From the NCBI GenBank assembly GCA_947396885.1, contig OX377203.1, positions 7,564,001 to 7,628,000 of the forward strand: a stretch of DNA of 64,000 nucleotides. The letters are read 5' to 3'. This DNA comes from Heligmosomoides polygyrus polygyrus (Eukaryota; Nematoda; Chromadorea; Rhabditida; Heligmosomidae). Below, piece by piece: positions 1 to 9,497 of the stretch. The position numbers and the translations under genes are program-made. How positions within the stretch are numbered: position 1 is the stretch's first letter; each line of letters opens with the position of its first letter. The notes under the pieces were generated by a model. That model saw only the letters and a list, made by a program, of their open reading frames with translations, did not search any database and was not told where the DNA came from.

Positions 1-540
1 TAGCGTTGAAGGCTTGAAAACAAATGATAATCAGAAGGAGCGAGACCTGTTGCCGTATTCATGAACGTTGCCGGGATCTTCCCGGCTTCCAACGGGAAGC
101 GATTGAGGCGAGGGAGCGAGGCAGGAGATAGGCGAGAGATGATATCGCTGTGATATCGCTTATCTCCCGTTCCCGCCGCTTCATGAATACGGCCTCTGGT
201 GAGTAAGGTGGATGTGGAAGAACGGTCCATCCGTAGTCCGCCAACTCAGCCGCCGTCGCTCTAGCAATATGCGGTCTAGCGTTGTCGTGTCGAAAATACA
301 CCTTCACTTGCTCTCCTCGTGTGGTTTGAAGGTGGGCCCGCAACTTCCTCAGTTGGTTGACGTAAACCTCTGCCGTCACTGTTATCCCTTCGTCCAGCAG
401 CTCCCAGTACTCTACGCCAAGAACGCTCCACCAAATGCATAGCATCACCTTTTTCACGATTAGCATATTCCGGGTGGAATGTAGTCGGCCGATAATGCGT
501 TTAGGTGAGATCGACATTTTTTGTGTACTTATGTACCGAT
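1..540 (-). pseudogene. mariner transposase fragment, split by a MITE
   Basis: Reading leftward from about 517 the frame encodes the central and C-terminal catalytic region of a mariner transposase: VMLCIWW, then HDNARPHIAR (second catalytic Asp), then WTVLPHPPYSPE. The frame then enters a palindromic insert (52-193). On the far side, in another frame, the match resumes as GLAPSDYHLF (third catalytic Asp) and runs off the window. Seen: these motifs and the interruption. Known: the family has a DD34D catalytic triad. Inferred: one inactive element broken by the insertion. The N-terminal DNA-binding part is not recognisable upstream of about 540. Confidence 0.8.
52..193. mobile_element. MITE inserted in the mariner fragment
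   Basis: The 14-base end GCCGTATTCATGAA at 52 is matched by its exact reverse complement at 180-193. The interior is also largely palindromic (gataggcg... against ...cttatctccc). It has no coding capacity. It separates the PYSPE and LAPSDYH halves of the mariner catalytic domain, so it arrived after the mariner. The end resembles that of the GGATTCATCAACG MITE family found at 14138, 39733 and 40542. Confidence 0.75.
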
Positions 541-1220
541 ATTGCCCGGGTTCATATTACTCAACCGTAAGCCCTGAAACCGGAACTGAAAAGCCAGCCG
601 GTGCGCTCCTACGAGGCGGCACTCCTACCGGCTACCCACCGAGGCACATCTCGTGTGGTATTGCAGAGGTCGATAAGTGCCGCGCACACGTCTTCACACC
701 TCTTTTTCAGGTCTTTAAAAAGCGTTCAGCAAAAACTTACTGTGGTTATTGACTCTGCTCACAAGGCCCTACATCCTATCAAAATAGCATCGCAAAAGCT
801 CACCATGAGTTGGGAACCTTTCCCTGTTAGTTCAATTGTAGTTTCCACCAACTCATCGCGAAATTTTTTCTCTTCACAACTGCGCATTCCATAACTTTTT
901 GGAATATATGCTTTCGAGGCAATTTTGCCTAATTAATAGTGGATGTAGGACGTCGGAAAGCCTCACAAGACGTGGATGAGCTACGCATTGCCTGACGCTT
1001 ACGGCTCTCATCTAACGCAGATTAAAGACGCTACGTCTTTCACTGCGTCAAAGCCTATCCAACCACGGTCACCAAACGGCCCTTGGCGTGCCGTCTGCAT
1101 TTTTTCTACAAATTTTAGAAGATTTCATTTGCCTGCAGTATTTAAATTATATTACGATGTCCCACACGGAATGTTGCTTCAGACCGAAAAGTTAAATTCA
1201 CATAAAGCAATTAGAACCAA
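541..1220. other. no recognised gene
   Basis: Only short open frames are present and none matches a family I know. The stretch lies between two mariner relics and may hold their decayed ends. Confidence 0.4.
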
Positions 1221-1222
1221 AC

Positions 1223-1537
1223 TTAATTCCGTAATATATTCTCCACAATTATCAACAACCTTTCTCCAACGTACACGCAAAGATCGGATGCGTTTTTAAA
1301 GAAATGAGCTGACCGCAAATTGTGGAAGTTGGTCACCCAAATCCGGATTTCGTCGTAGTCAGGGAACATTTTCCCATTCAAGGCGTGCTGCATCGAGCGG
1401 AATATGTGGTATGTGTCGGATGGGGCAATGTCAGGGGTGTACAGCGGATGAGGCAAAACGGTCCAACCAAATTTCTCGAATTTTTTCTTTCTCTTTCTGC
1501 TGAACGACTTTTGCGACGTGAGGCCTCGCATTATCAT
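1223..1537 (-). pseudogene. mariner transposase C-terminal relic
   Basis: The minus-strand frame gives WTVLPHPLYTPDIAPSD followed by a typical mariner tail (FFKNASDLCVYVGERL, ending IVENILRN). The start of the ORF is out of frame. The same DNA read one frame over gives DNARPHVAKVVQQK, so a frameshift separates the second and third catalytic Asp regions. No N-terminal helix-turn-helix is visible. This is a dead 3' fragment, oriented like the copy at 1-540 but different in sequence. Confidence 0.75.
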
Positions 1538-2226
1538 TCAACAACTTGGAAGAGGACGTGTCAACTCGATTTGGATTTAAATTTGGAGCAGGATTTGGAG
1601 TAGGATTGGGAGTGAACGAACTCTACTGCAAGCTCCCGAGTCGATCTTGTCAGCTGTCGGATTAGCTTCAACGGCAGTCCATGAAAGATCTCTATCCAGG
1701 ACTGGCGTCTGTCTTCCGTGCTCTTCGTCTTCAAGGCTTTCGTCGCCGGCGGGAAAACGTTGAAACCACCGCTCTCACTGTCTTTTGAAAACGACATCTT
1801 CGCCAAATGCAGCTACCAACGAACGATGCGAATCCGCATTTCTTCCAATTTGAAGTCGTAGGCATACTGGCAAGAGTACACAATCATTTTCCGGTCCATT
1901 GTAGTCTGAAGGCTGGAATTTTAGAAGCCGATGAGGGAATGATGTAGGAAAAATAGGAAATATAAAAGATGAAACGCCGCGAAAAATTAACCCTAACCGC
2001 TAACCAGGGAATACACCCAGCTTCCCATGGAACTTCAGATTGAGAGCTATACCACGTGAAAGACCTTGAGACGCTGATCACAGATGTATAGACCAAATTT
2101 GCTAAATGGATCTCCTAAGCGAATTGTGGCCGGCGAAAGCCGTGTTGTCTGCCGGCGCGCTCATTAGGGGTTCGGCGCAGTGTTGCGTAATCAGAGGTGC
2201 AGTTGGCCGCGCTGACAGCAGCACGG

Positions 2227-2295
2227 GAGCACAGCGGTAGAGTGCTTGCTTCACAGGGTTGGTATTATGGGTTCGGATCCCGTCGGTGACGGCGT
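2227..2295 (+). repeat. tRNA-like sequence in the left foldback arm
   Basis: A box A-like AGCGGTAGAGTGC and a box B-like GGGTTCGGATCCC lie about 30 bases apart, as in a tRNA gene. The anticodon arm is degraded (GCTTGCTTCACAG). I cannot pair a full acceptor stem, so I call it tRNA-like and not a tRNA gene. Confidence 0.5.
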
Positions 2296-2892
2296 TTTTG
2301 CATTTTGTTGCCTATCTTCGACGAGGACTTATAACATCACTTTTAGCACATTATTGAGCGAACGGCTGATGATGACTTGCATTTACGTCCTAGCATTATT
2401 CGAAGTTGTAAACATGTTTCAGGTAACATATTTTATTCATGACGCAAGGGTAGTCTCCATTCCGCTCTCTGAATTCGGATCGCCTGAGGATAGCAGTGCG
2501 ACTAGACGTGAAGAGATGAAGAGTGTGCAAGGTGCACTACTATTCTCCGAGAAGGTGCTGCAACAATCGTAGAAATCGAGATGGATGAAAATTTGGATGC
2601 AGGCGATGGCGATGGCGACGATGATGGAATTTGGGTCCAGTCGGAGTCCACTGATAAGGACTCCGACTGGGACTACAATGATAACGAGGATGGAAGCACA
2701 GTGAGTGCGAACGAAGTTTACTTTGGTACCTCTGCTTTTAGTTCTGGTTTTTGTTTTGATTTGAATTGTTACCTCGGTTAATGTTACCTCGAATACCGTA
2801 ATAGAGTAAATGCAAGTCGCCATCAGCCGTTCGCTCAAAAATGTGCTAAAAATAAGGTTATAGGTCCTCGTCGAAGACAGGCTACAAAATGC

Positions 2893-2968
2893 AAAAACGC
2901 CGTCACCGACGGGATCCGAACCCATAACCCCCCACCTGCGAAGCGAGCACTCTACCACTGTGCCGCCG
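2893..2968 (-). repeat. tRNA-Ala-like sequence in the right foldback arm
   Basis: On the minus strand, ACAGTGGTAGAGTGCTCGC is followed by the loop TTCGCAG and later GGGTTCGGATCCC. The loop would place CGC as the anticodon (Ala). The anticodon stem pairs only partly and the acceptor stem does not close, so a functional tRNA is unlikely. Confidence 0.5.
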
Positions 2969-3599
2969 CCGCTGTTGTCAGCAATGCCAACCGCACCTCT
3001 GATTACGCAACAGTGCGCCCAACTGATTGAGCGCGCCTAACATGGTGCAGACAACGCGGCTTTCGTCGGCCACAACTCGCTTAGGAGATCCATTTAGCAA
3101 ATTCGGCGCACATATCTGTGACCAGCGTCTCGAGCTCTTTCACACGACACATGATATAGGTCTCAATTCGAAGCTAACGACATTCCCTGGTAAGTGAGCT
3201 CACAATCTATGCGAAGAACTGTGAAAAGAAGACCGCAATGTACGCGACATTCCGTGTGGGACACCTAATAGAAGCCCCACAGTTGTTAGGAAGGTCGAAA
3301 AAATCTTAGTTTTGCATGTTCTTGCTACTGCTAATACACTCGTGTTTAAGTACTGATTGGCTTACTGTCACTCTTCATATTTGTCCCAACAATGACGCTA
3401 TCGGCGATGCTTAGCGCACTGGAGGAATCTCAGCTATCTCAGTGTTCTGGTCAAAAGACGGTAATGATTTTTCGTATCATCTTTTATAGTATATTGCTAA
3501 CGTTTAGGAAAACGTGTCCTTTAGAGCAGAAAGTACGGGAAGATGTGCGGGAAACGAGTGAGCATTCGTGGGGGGGGGGGCTAGGAAGGTAAAAACAAA

Positions 3600-3740
3600 T
3601 ATGAGAGGAAATTAGGGGTCGTATAATGTGTGCAAATGTGTGCATGGAACGCGCGACGCGATGTAATGATTAGCCTCATATCGATCGCTCGACGCGATGA
3701 ATCGATATGGGAGCTTAACATCACATCAAGTCGCGAACAC
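3600..3740. repeat. decayed MITE fragment
   Basis: The core CATATCGATCGCTCGACGCG followed by AATCGATATGG matches the palindromic centre of other MITEs in the window (10960, 33640). Recognisable end repeats are missing. Confidence 0.4.
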
Positions 3741-4061
3741 GATCCTTTGTGCTGCAGCTATGCGTCGTAGTAACATGCCCAATTTCCCCGAGACAGGAAC
3801 AAGGATCATTCTCTACCTTAACATCCCGTAGAGGATCACCAGCAGAACCTATTTCGGACACACACGCATGTTTTGGACAAGCAGACGTAGACGATTCTGA
3901 TTCCTGGTCAGGCCTTTAGTATACTCCCGTCCGTCTCAGCGACACTATTTACACTGCGACGGCGAAGCACTTCAAATGTTGTCGCAATAGCTGCTTCTGG
4001 AGTCCACAGATTTCTGCAGCCCGAGATATTTGCAGGATTTCCTACAATTTATCCAGCGCCA

Positions 4062-4305
4062 GGGGAGCGTGTAGCGCAGTCGAAGAAGGTGCCGGCTGTC
4101 GCATGCACCCGATACCAGGTCTCTGGTTCGGATTCCCCGCCCAGGGCAACCAAGTCTTCCATCGAATTGGTACCAGACTGTTCTGATAAGGATTGAGCGC
4201 TGACGTGCTCATCAGCTGGCCAACGCAAGATGTTCTATGGCCAAAAACGCATTAAAATCGCCTCCACGACATCTGGTAGAAGTAGAATGAGCAATGCGGC
4301 AGCAT
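4062..4305 (+). mobile_element. tRNA-derived SINE copy
   Basis: The head GAGCGTGTAGCGCAGTCG resembles a tRNA box A. It is followed at normal tRNA spacing by a box B-like GGTTCGGATTCCCC. The body (CCAACCAAG-like, GGTACCAGAC, GCTGACGTGCTCATCAGCTGG, GCCTCCACGACAT, AGAAGTAGAATG) matches the copies at 38160-38430 and 53673-53972. No protein is encoded. Confidence 0.75.
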
Positions 4306-4417
4306 TGAACCACAGTGGATGAAATAGAACGTTGCAACTACTCATTGCCGTAGACGACGTAAAAAGCACCACATTTCCTCAAAAAGCCGATAGTGTAACG
4401 GACAACACCTGTTTGTG

Positions 4418-4554
4418 AGCTCTAGTTTATACTTGCGCCGCTGTGCAGCGCGGCACGATGGTCGAGATAGATATCGACCGGGCGGCGCGAAAAATCGATA
4501 CCTATGGCAATCGTGGTGCCGCGCCGCGTGGCGGCGCAAGTATAAACTAGGGCT
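4418..4554. mobile_element. palindromic MITE (TAGTTTATACTTGCGCCGC type)
   Basis: The ends TAGTTTATACTTGCGCCGC and GCGGCGCAAGTATAAACTA are exact inverted copies. The centre (AGATATCGACC...GCGCG...AATCGATACC) is the palindromic core shared with other MITEs. It is closely related to 5541-5680 and to the decayed copy at 38885-39003. Confidence 0.8.
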
Positions 4555-4559
4555 AACGG

Positions 4560-5540
4560 AGCCGCTACATCCTAAACGGTTGTTACTAGAGACATTGAAG
4601 AACTCCCAAGAACTTTTATCCTAGCCTTATGACCGGACTCTTGCCGTTGTATTTGGCTGGACTATGCCTTCGGTGGTTCTAATATCACGGCAGAGTCCGG
4701 AAGGAAATGGTAGAGTTTGTGTGGTGTAAGATTTATTATCGATTACGAACGGCATGGTGACATGCGTCCAATATAAGTGGGAATGAAGACACTTGTGGTT
4801 GGACCTGTTTCTTCCTACGTTCTGCTGCCTCTGCGGTGCTAGGCTCATTGTACACTTGTGGACTTGTTGTATTGGCGGAGTCGCTATTGATTGTAGTCTC
4901 GACAGTCCTACGAGCGGAGTGGGCGAGACGTGCGACTGTCCCGGCAGCCGTAGACTGGCTGTGCCGGGGTGGCTGACCGGCCCGGCTGCCCCTAGAGCGG
5001 GCAGAGCCGGACGGTCCCCGACGGGACGTGGCGGCGGCTATTTATACCCTTGCCACGCCCCCTTGCCGGTGGTACCGCCTCCTTGCCGGTGCTTGCGACG
5101 GTCGATTCGCGACACCTTAGTTTCCACACATAGTCAGAAAACTTTTAACTGACCAGAAGGAGTCATGCTCTTAAAAGCTATAATCAAAAACAATTATGAT
5201 CATACTTTTATCACACAATACATAGGGTACAAGGAGGCAAATGGGTAAGGGACAGGGATGGGAGCGGAGAAAGAATCGCCTGAAGCGATTCTATGGACGA
5301 ACGGCTAGAGCTCCGCAAGGTTCAGAGCGGAGCCGAACGCCAGAGGCGGATCCGCTAGAGAGGCAAACAAGCCTCCTAGGTTCAGCTTGATCCTTCTTTT
5401 ATGACCAGTGTTGAGCACGGCTGTCGCTGCTATTAACCACGGGATATCGGCATTCTAGAGAAACAACTCTACAAATGTTACCGACTTCTCTACAATAGAA
5501 TTACTAGCCCTCAGCCCGCAACGAGGAGCTACGCTTCTCT
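4560..5540. other. no recognised gene; GC-rich tract
   Basis: A strongly GC-rich block lies at about 4900-5060 and is followed by a TATA-like TATTTATACCC near 5038. One open frame crosses it (4793-5152) but its composition looks like GC-rich noise. No family is recognised. Confidence 0.35.
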
Positions 5541-5680
5541 TAGCCCTGGTTTGTAGTTACGCCACTGCGTGGTGCGGCACCATATTCGGAATAGATATCG
5601 ACCGAGCGGCGCGAGAAATCGATATCTATGGCGACCATCGCGCCGCGCCGCGTGGCGGCGCAAGTATGAACCAGGCCTTA
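5541..5680. mobile_element. palindromic MITE, sister of 4418-4554
   Basis: The ends GCCCTGGTTTGTAGT and ACTATGAACCAGGC-like are inverted copies, with TTA on both outer sides. The centre AGATATCGACCGAGCGGCGCG...AATCGATATC matches the sister copy closely. A TTA duplication suggests a Tourist-type (PIF/Harbinger) MITE. Confidence 0.75.
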
Positions 5681-5740
5681 CCGCAGGCGGAAGTAACAAC
5701 TGACAGGGACACGTCGCGGCAGCACGACGACAACTCTTCG

Positions 5741-5899
5741 AAGTATGAACATACTTCGCGAAACGGAAACGATTGGTCTACCCGCAAATCATACTATCGA
5801 TTTTTGCTGTGCCACCGCTCGGCAAAAATCGATACGTATCATTTGCGGGTAGACCAATCGCTCCCATCGCTCCTCTCGCGAAGTATGAACAGCCCCTAA
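5741..5899. mobile_element. palindromic MITE (GATTGGTCTACCCGC type)
   Basis: GATTGGTCTACCCGCAAAT at about 5771 is matched inverted at about 5843-5861, and TATCGATTTTTGC is matched by GCAAAAATCGATA. The outer ends share a GAAGTATGAAC motif. It lies just upstream of the 6078 gene and could supply part of its promoter region. Confidence 0.7.
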
Positions 5900-6077
5900 T
5901 AGCAGAACTAAACAAATACAATGGAGTCCTGTAGGGCTGTGGAAATTGAGAATATGGATAGCCTGTTGTGCCAATCGTACAACATATAGCACAACGCGTT
6001 TGAGAAAAAATAGACCACCTTAAATACGAACCTTTTTCCATAATAATATGCTCAGTATGTTTTAGGATCAAAAAGCG

Positions 6078-6941
6078 ATGAGTATGTATGGAAGTGTGTA
6101 TCACCAGCCCAGAACTGATGCATCTCGAGAGCCGCTACTTCGAAGCACCTTGGGCCAGTCTATTTATAGTCAAGCGGGATTCCTGTACAATGATCCGCTG
6201 AACAGCACCATGGGCCAGTCTTGGTATGGTCAAGGGGGATTCTCGAACAACAATGATCCGCTGAATAAAAGCAAAGAATTCGACGTGTTCGGGCCAAGTA
6301 ACATGGCTCAAACAATAGAAAGCAAACAGGAACCGATCACCTACCCCTTCAAGCCGTCAACCAACAGCGTAGAAGAGAAGGGGAACGCGTTGGACGGTAA
6401 GAGCTATATGGATGAGTTGTTCATGAAGGACCCTACACTCGTCAAGAAATCGAATGAGACGGGTAAAAAGAGCCCAACGCGCAAAGCTAAGAGGGAGGAG
6501 CCGAAAAACGAGAAGAGTCCAAAGCAAAAAGGGCCAAGTAGCGTGGTTCAACCAATAGAAAACAAACAGGAACCGGACACCTACCCCTTCAAGCCGCCAA
6601 TCAACAACGCAGAAGAGAAGGGGAACGCGTTGGACGGTAAGAGCTATATGGATGAGTTGTTCATGAAGGACCCTACACTCGTCAAGAAATCGAATGAGAC
6701 GGGTAAAAAGAGCCCAACGCGCAAAGCTAAGAGGGAGGAGCCGAAAAACGGGAAGAGTCCAAAGCAAAAAGCACCTGGTGTGAAGAAGAATGAGAAAAAA
6801 GAACCACCACATGAAGCAAAACCGAAGAAGCTTGAAAAGGAGAAGCAGTCAAAACCAAACGGATCGAAAATTAAGGAAAAGGAAATGGCCAACGCTAATC
6901 TCCATATTAACAAGACTAGCCCGGACGAGATGAGGATATAA
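6078..6941 (+). CDS. lysine-rich low-complexity protein with an 80-residue duplication
   Basis: The 287-residue single-exon frame begins MSMYGSVYHQ. A nematode-like acceptor (TATGTTTTAG) lies 12 bases before the ATG, so this may be a trans-spliced or second exon. Residues about 22-63 hold two short repeats of the form GQSxYxQxGFxxNDPLN. Residues 72-231 are two tandem 80-residue units, each containing YPFKP, LDGKSYMDELFMKDP and KKSPTRKAKREEPKN. The rest (about 232-287) is Lys/Glu-rich and looks disordered. There is no signal peptide, membrane segment or recognised domain. The conserved MDELFMKDPTLV segment could be a short binding motif. Function unknown. Codon use and clean length favour a real gene; a gene fragment captured by repeats is the alternative. 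Confidence 0.6.
   Translation: MSMYGSVYHQPRTDASREPLLRSTLGQSIYSQAGFLYNDPLNSTMGQSWYGQGGFSNNNDPLNKSKEFDVFGPSNMAQTIESKQEPITYPFKPSTNSVEEKGNALDGKSYMDELFMKDPTLVKKSNETGKKSPTRKAKREEPKNEKSPKQKGPSSVVQPIENKQEPDTYPFKPPINNAEEKGNALDGKSYMDELFMKDPTLVKKSNETGKKSPTRKAKREEPKNGKSPKQKAPGVKKNEKKEPPHEAKPKKLEKEKQSKPNGSKIKEKEMANANLHINKTSPDEMRI
6291..6770 (+). repeat. exact-period 240-bp tandem duplication inside the CDS
   Basis: Unit 1 is 6291-6530 and unit 2 is 6531-6770; both begin GGGCCAAGTA. The second half of each unit (about 6370-6530 against 6610-6770) is almost identical. The first half carries more substitutions, several of them replacing amino acids. Confidence 0.9.
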
Positions 6942-7082
6942 CATTTATGAAAAGGTAACTGCATTTATTTTATTTACCTCCTTCTCAATGCCTCACTAGG
7001 AAGATAGCACCTATGTAGTACGGTGGACCATACCATTGGATGTGGCAGTGTAAACATGTAGACCTAGAAGTAAAAGTGGTAG

Positions 7083-7273
7083 GCTAAAGCTTGGCGCGAT
7101 CCCAGTTGGGTGGGTGCAGCGAATTTCAGTGATCACCTAGGATGTGATAGAGCGTGTCTTAGGTGGACCAAAAATATATAAACAATGAGATGCGGAAAAC
7201 CCTCAAGTTTTAGGTCCATCTAGGATGCGCTCTACTACTGCACCCAACCAACTAAGATAGCGCCTAAAGCTTT
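7083..7273. mobile_element. small inverted-repeat element
   Basis: The left arm (AAAGCTTGGCGCGATCCCAG, GGGTGGGTGCAG, TAGGTGGACC) reappears inverted in the right arm (GGTCCATCTAGG, CTGCACCCAACC, GGCGCCTAAAGCTTT-like). There is no coding capacity. A MITE is the simplest reading. Confidence 0.55.
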
Positions 7274-7410
7274 AAAAAACCAAAAATAGTGAACCACACA
7301 AAAATTATAATAACATCCTCCATGTTCTCTCTTCGTAAAACCTCGGCATGATTTATAACGTGCTAATGCTTCTGTGCCGAACGAGGTTGAGGTGGACCAA
7401 TTTATTGAGC

Positions 7411-7448
7411 GGCCTAACGTTTCGACCTTTTCGTCGTCTTCAGAGGCC
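7411..7448 (-). ncRNA. hammerhead-ribozyme-like motif in the left terminal repeat
   Basis: This is the inverted twin of the motif at 9460-9497: GGCCT, CTGAAGA, a short hairpin, GAAAC, then AGGCC on the minus strand. See that entry for the fit and the caveats. Confidence 0.45.
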
Positions 7449-7710
7449 TAAAAGTGGTTCAAGACTTTATATTTGTAACTTACCCGACCAAGCGCCTCCT
7501 CCTCCCTGTCTTTCAGACATCGTCCTAGGTACAAAACGAAAAAACCCCAACGTATGAGAACTAAACGCACCCGCTGATCCACCGTTCACGCGGAGCGACG
7601 TCGCTACCGCGGTTGTTAGTTGCCGAATGAGACATACTGTGTCACTCCGTTCTGGCTATACTGAGTATACCAGAGTCATTCATAAGGACACCACGTCACC
7701 ACCGGTCGTT

Positions 7711-9288
7711 CTATAGTTCACAATGCGGAATGAATGGTAAGAAGTCACTAGTGATCGAGGGACACTCATTTCGGCTGTTAAGCGTTGGATTTCTTGCAAA
7801 AATCCAGAACACTTCCAACGCTTTTCTAGACGAGATGTCAGTCTCATACGTTAGAATCGTGCACTTCACGTCAACGTCCGCTCCCCTATGTCCCTCCACT
7901 CTGTGCTTGCCCAGTGGACTAGTCAAAATACCGCGCCTTTTACCTGATAAGTGTTCTTTCAAGCGAACAGCCAGTACCCTCCCAGTTTCCCCAATGTATA
8001 TTTGGTTGCATGCCACGCATTCAAGTTGATAGACTACACCAACTTTGGCACAGTCTCCTAACTTATTGTAGGGGCATACAACGCAGCTCTCTGATATGCA
8101 CTCCCTATCGTAGAGCCTATTTCGGACTAGCTGCCGCTTGATGTTGTCATTCGGGATGTTAACAAGAACAACATCGTCTTCTAGCTGAGCCCGAGCTATG
8201 CTCCGTTGTATGGCGGAAGTGACGGTGTCAGAAATAAAGGGAAGACAAAGGGGTACCCTATCTCCACGTGGTAGATTAAGATGCACAGAGCGGAGTACTC
8301 TGTGGTGCTGTGGTACCGCATAGCCATTTTGGAAAGCAATTTTCGAAGCCAACCGTAATGACTCCTGTCGCTCTTCGGGGTCTGTGCACACATTGTGCGC
8401 AGTTCTGAACATGTTGCTTACAACTGCGCGCTTAACAGCTCTAGGATGTGCAGAAGCCGCATGAACCAATATATTCTTAGAGCTTTCTTTACGGTACCAC
8501 TTCACCTTGACGATTCCACCAGACACTTTAATTTGCGTGTTCAAGTACGGCAGCCAACCGTTCTTTGGAGTTTCTCTCGTAACCTTAATGTATTGGGATT
8601 GATGATTGAGTAAATTGAAACACTCGTCCATTTCGGACTGTGTTGATGTTATGATAAAACAGTCATCAAAGTATCTACAATACATCAAGGGAAGACGTGC
8701 TAGAACCGGTTGCTCTATTTTGCTCATAAAGCAAACGGCAAGAACCGGAGCAAGTCGCTGGCCCATGGCTAGACCTCTTACTTGTGAAAAGTATCGACCT
8801 GACCATTTAAAAATATTGCAATTTAAGCACTCCTTGATTAGAGTCATGATGCACACCTTGCTAAGTCCAAAGCTGTTAATATTATTCTGATGTTGATCAA
8901 GCATTTCTGACAACGCTTGAAGAGCATCATCGTTTTGGACGTTTGTGTAGAGCGAGGTCACATCAAAGGACTCGACCACACATTCTTGTTCAAGATGTCT
9001 GCTGTGTAGGTAGTCAAGGAATAGCCTCGTATTAGTCAGGTGTGAGGGAACCATAGTCAACAACTGGCTCACGATTCTGTTGAGAAACCAAGATATGCGA
9101 TCGGTTGGTCCACCCACACAACTTATTATAGGTCTTATTTTGAAAGTATCCGGCGACATCGACGACATATCTTGTGGCGCAAGTTTATGGGTCTTAAGGA
9201 GGCTATAGAAAACTGGACAAGTTGGGTTGTCCAGTCTGAGTCTACTTAAGAGTTTCCTGTCAATCCCTGCTGAGGCACCTAACGTCAT
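7711..9288 (-). CDS. Penelope-type reverse transcriptase with GIY-YIG endonuclease, N-terminally truncated
   Basis: The 525-residue open frame has no internal stop. Reverse transcriptase motifs in order: FYSLLKTHK (27-35), RPIIS (52-56), motif A FDVTSLYTNV (108-117), motif B GLAMGQRLAP (172-181), motif C YFDD (206-209), then GWLPYLN (244-250). A Cys-rich linker (CVVC, GDC, ECVAC; about 402-427) leads to a GIY-YIG nuclease, read as GVVYQLEC...QIYIGETGR (417-437) and RLKEH. Together they mark a Penelope-like element, which nicks target DNA and primes cDNA synthesis there. Family members are usually longer, so an N-terminal portion is absent and activity is doubtful although the frame is intact. 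The start at 9288 may not be the original one. Confidence 0.9.
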   Translation of the reverse strand: MTLGASAGIDRKLLSRLRLDNPTCPVFYSLLKTHKLAPQDMSSMSPDTFKIRPIISCVGGPTDRISWFLNRIVSQLLTMVPSHLTNTRLFLDYLHSRHLEQECVVESFDVTSLYTNVQNDDALQALSEMLDQHQNNINSFGLSKVCIMTLIKECLNCNIFKWSGRYFSQVRGLAMGQRLAPVLAVCFMSKIEQPVLARLPLMYCRYFDDCFIITSTQSEMDECFNLLNHQSQYIKVTRETPKNGWLPYLNTQIKVSGGIVKVKWYRKESSKNILVHAASAHPRAVKRAVVSNMFRTAHNVCTDPEERQESLRLASKIAFQNGYAVPQHHRVLRSVHLNLPRGDRVPLCLPFISDTVTSAIQRSIARAQLEDDVVLVNIPNDNIKRQLVRNRLYDRECISESCVVCPYNKLGDCAKVGVVYQLECVACNQIYIGETGRVLAVRLKEHLSGKRRGILTSPLGKHRVEGHRGADVDVKCTILTYETDISSRKALEVFWIFARNPTLNSRNECPSITSDFLPFIPHCEL

Positions 9289-9459
9289 CCAACAACCGCG
9301 GCAGCGACGTCGCTCCGCGTGAACGGTGGATCAGCGGGTGCGTTTAGTTCTCATACGTTGGGGTTTTTTCGTTTTGTACCTAGGACGATGTCTGAAAGAC
9401 AGGGAGGAGGAGGCGCTTGGTCGGGTAAGTTACAAATATAAAGTCTTGAACCACTTTTA

Positions 9460-9497
9460 GGCCTCTGAAGACGACGAAAAGGTCGAAACGTTAGGCC
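9460..9497 (+). ncRNA. hammerhead-ribozyme-like motif in the right terminal repeat
   Basis: GGCCT (9460-9464) can pair with AGGCC (9493-9497) as helix I. Between them lie CTGAAGA (9465-9471, consensus CUGANGA), a hairpin GAC/GTC or CGAC/GTCG with loop GAAAAG, GAAA, and CGTT before the presumed cut site. Known: Penelope-like elements carry type I hammerheads with a minimal helix III. Caveat: one base (C9472) is extra if the G before AAA is kept as the conserved G12, so helix II is not canonical. Confidence 0.45.

Larger units (their letters stand above)
2005..3200. mobile_element. foldback element with tRNA-like arms
   Basis: Arms of about 390 bp (about 2005-2395 and 2806-3200) are imperfect inverted copies; for example CTAAATGGATCTCCTAAGCG at 2103 recurs inverted near 3090. 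Each arm contains a tRNA-like segment. The unpaired centre (about 2400-2800) holds a short acidic open frame at 2581-2781 starting MDENLDAGDGDGDDD, with a possible splice donor (ACA|GTGAGT) inside it. I do not recognise a transposase. The acidic N-terminus could be the start of a lost transposase gene, but that is a guess. Confidence 0.6.

Noticed and set aside
2893..2968. Functional tRNA-Ala gene
   Set aside because: Box A and B are good, but the acceptor stem does not close and the sequence is part of a repeated foldback arm.
4900..5060. CpG-rich promoter with a TATA-like box
   Set aside because: No gene start follows within reach; nematode promoters are not generally of this type, so GC content alone is not evidence.
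6357..6964. Minus-strand frames of 106-151 residues, hydrophobic
   Set aside because: Antisense shadows of the Lys-rich CDS at 6078-6941; antisense of AAG/GAG codons reads as Leu/Phe and mimics membrane segments.
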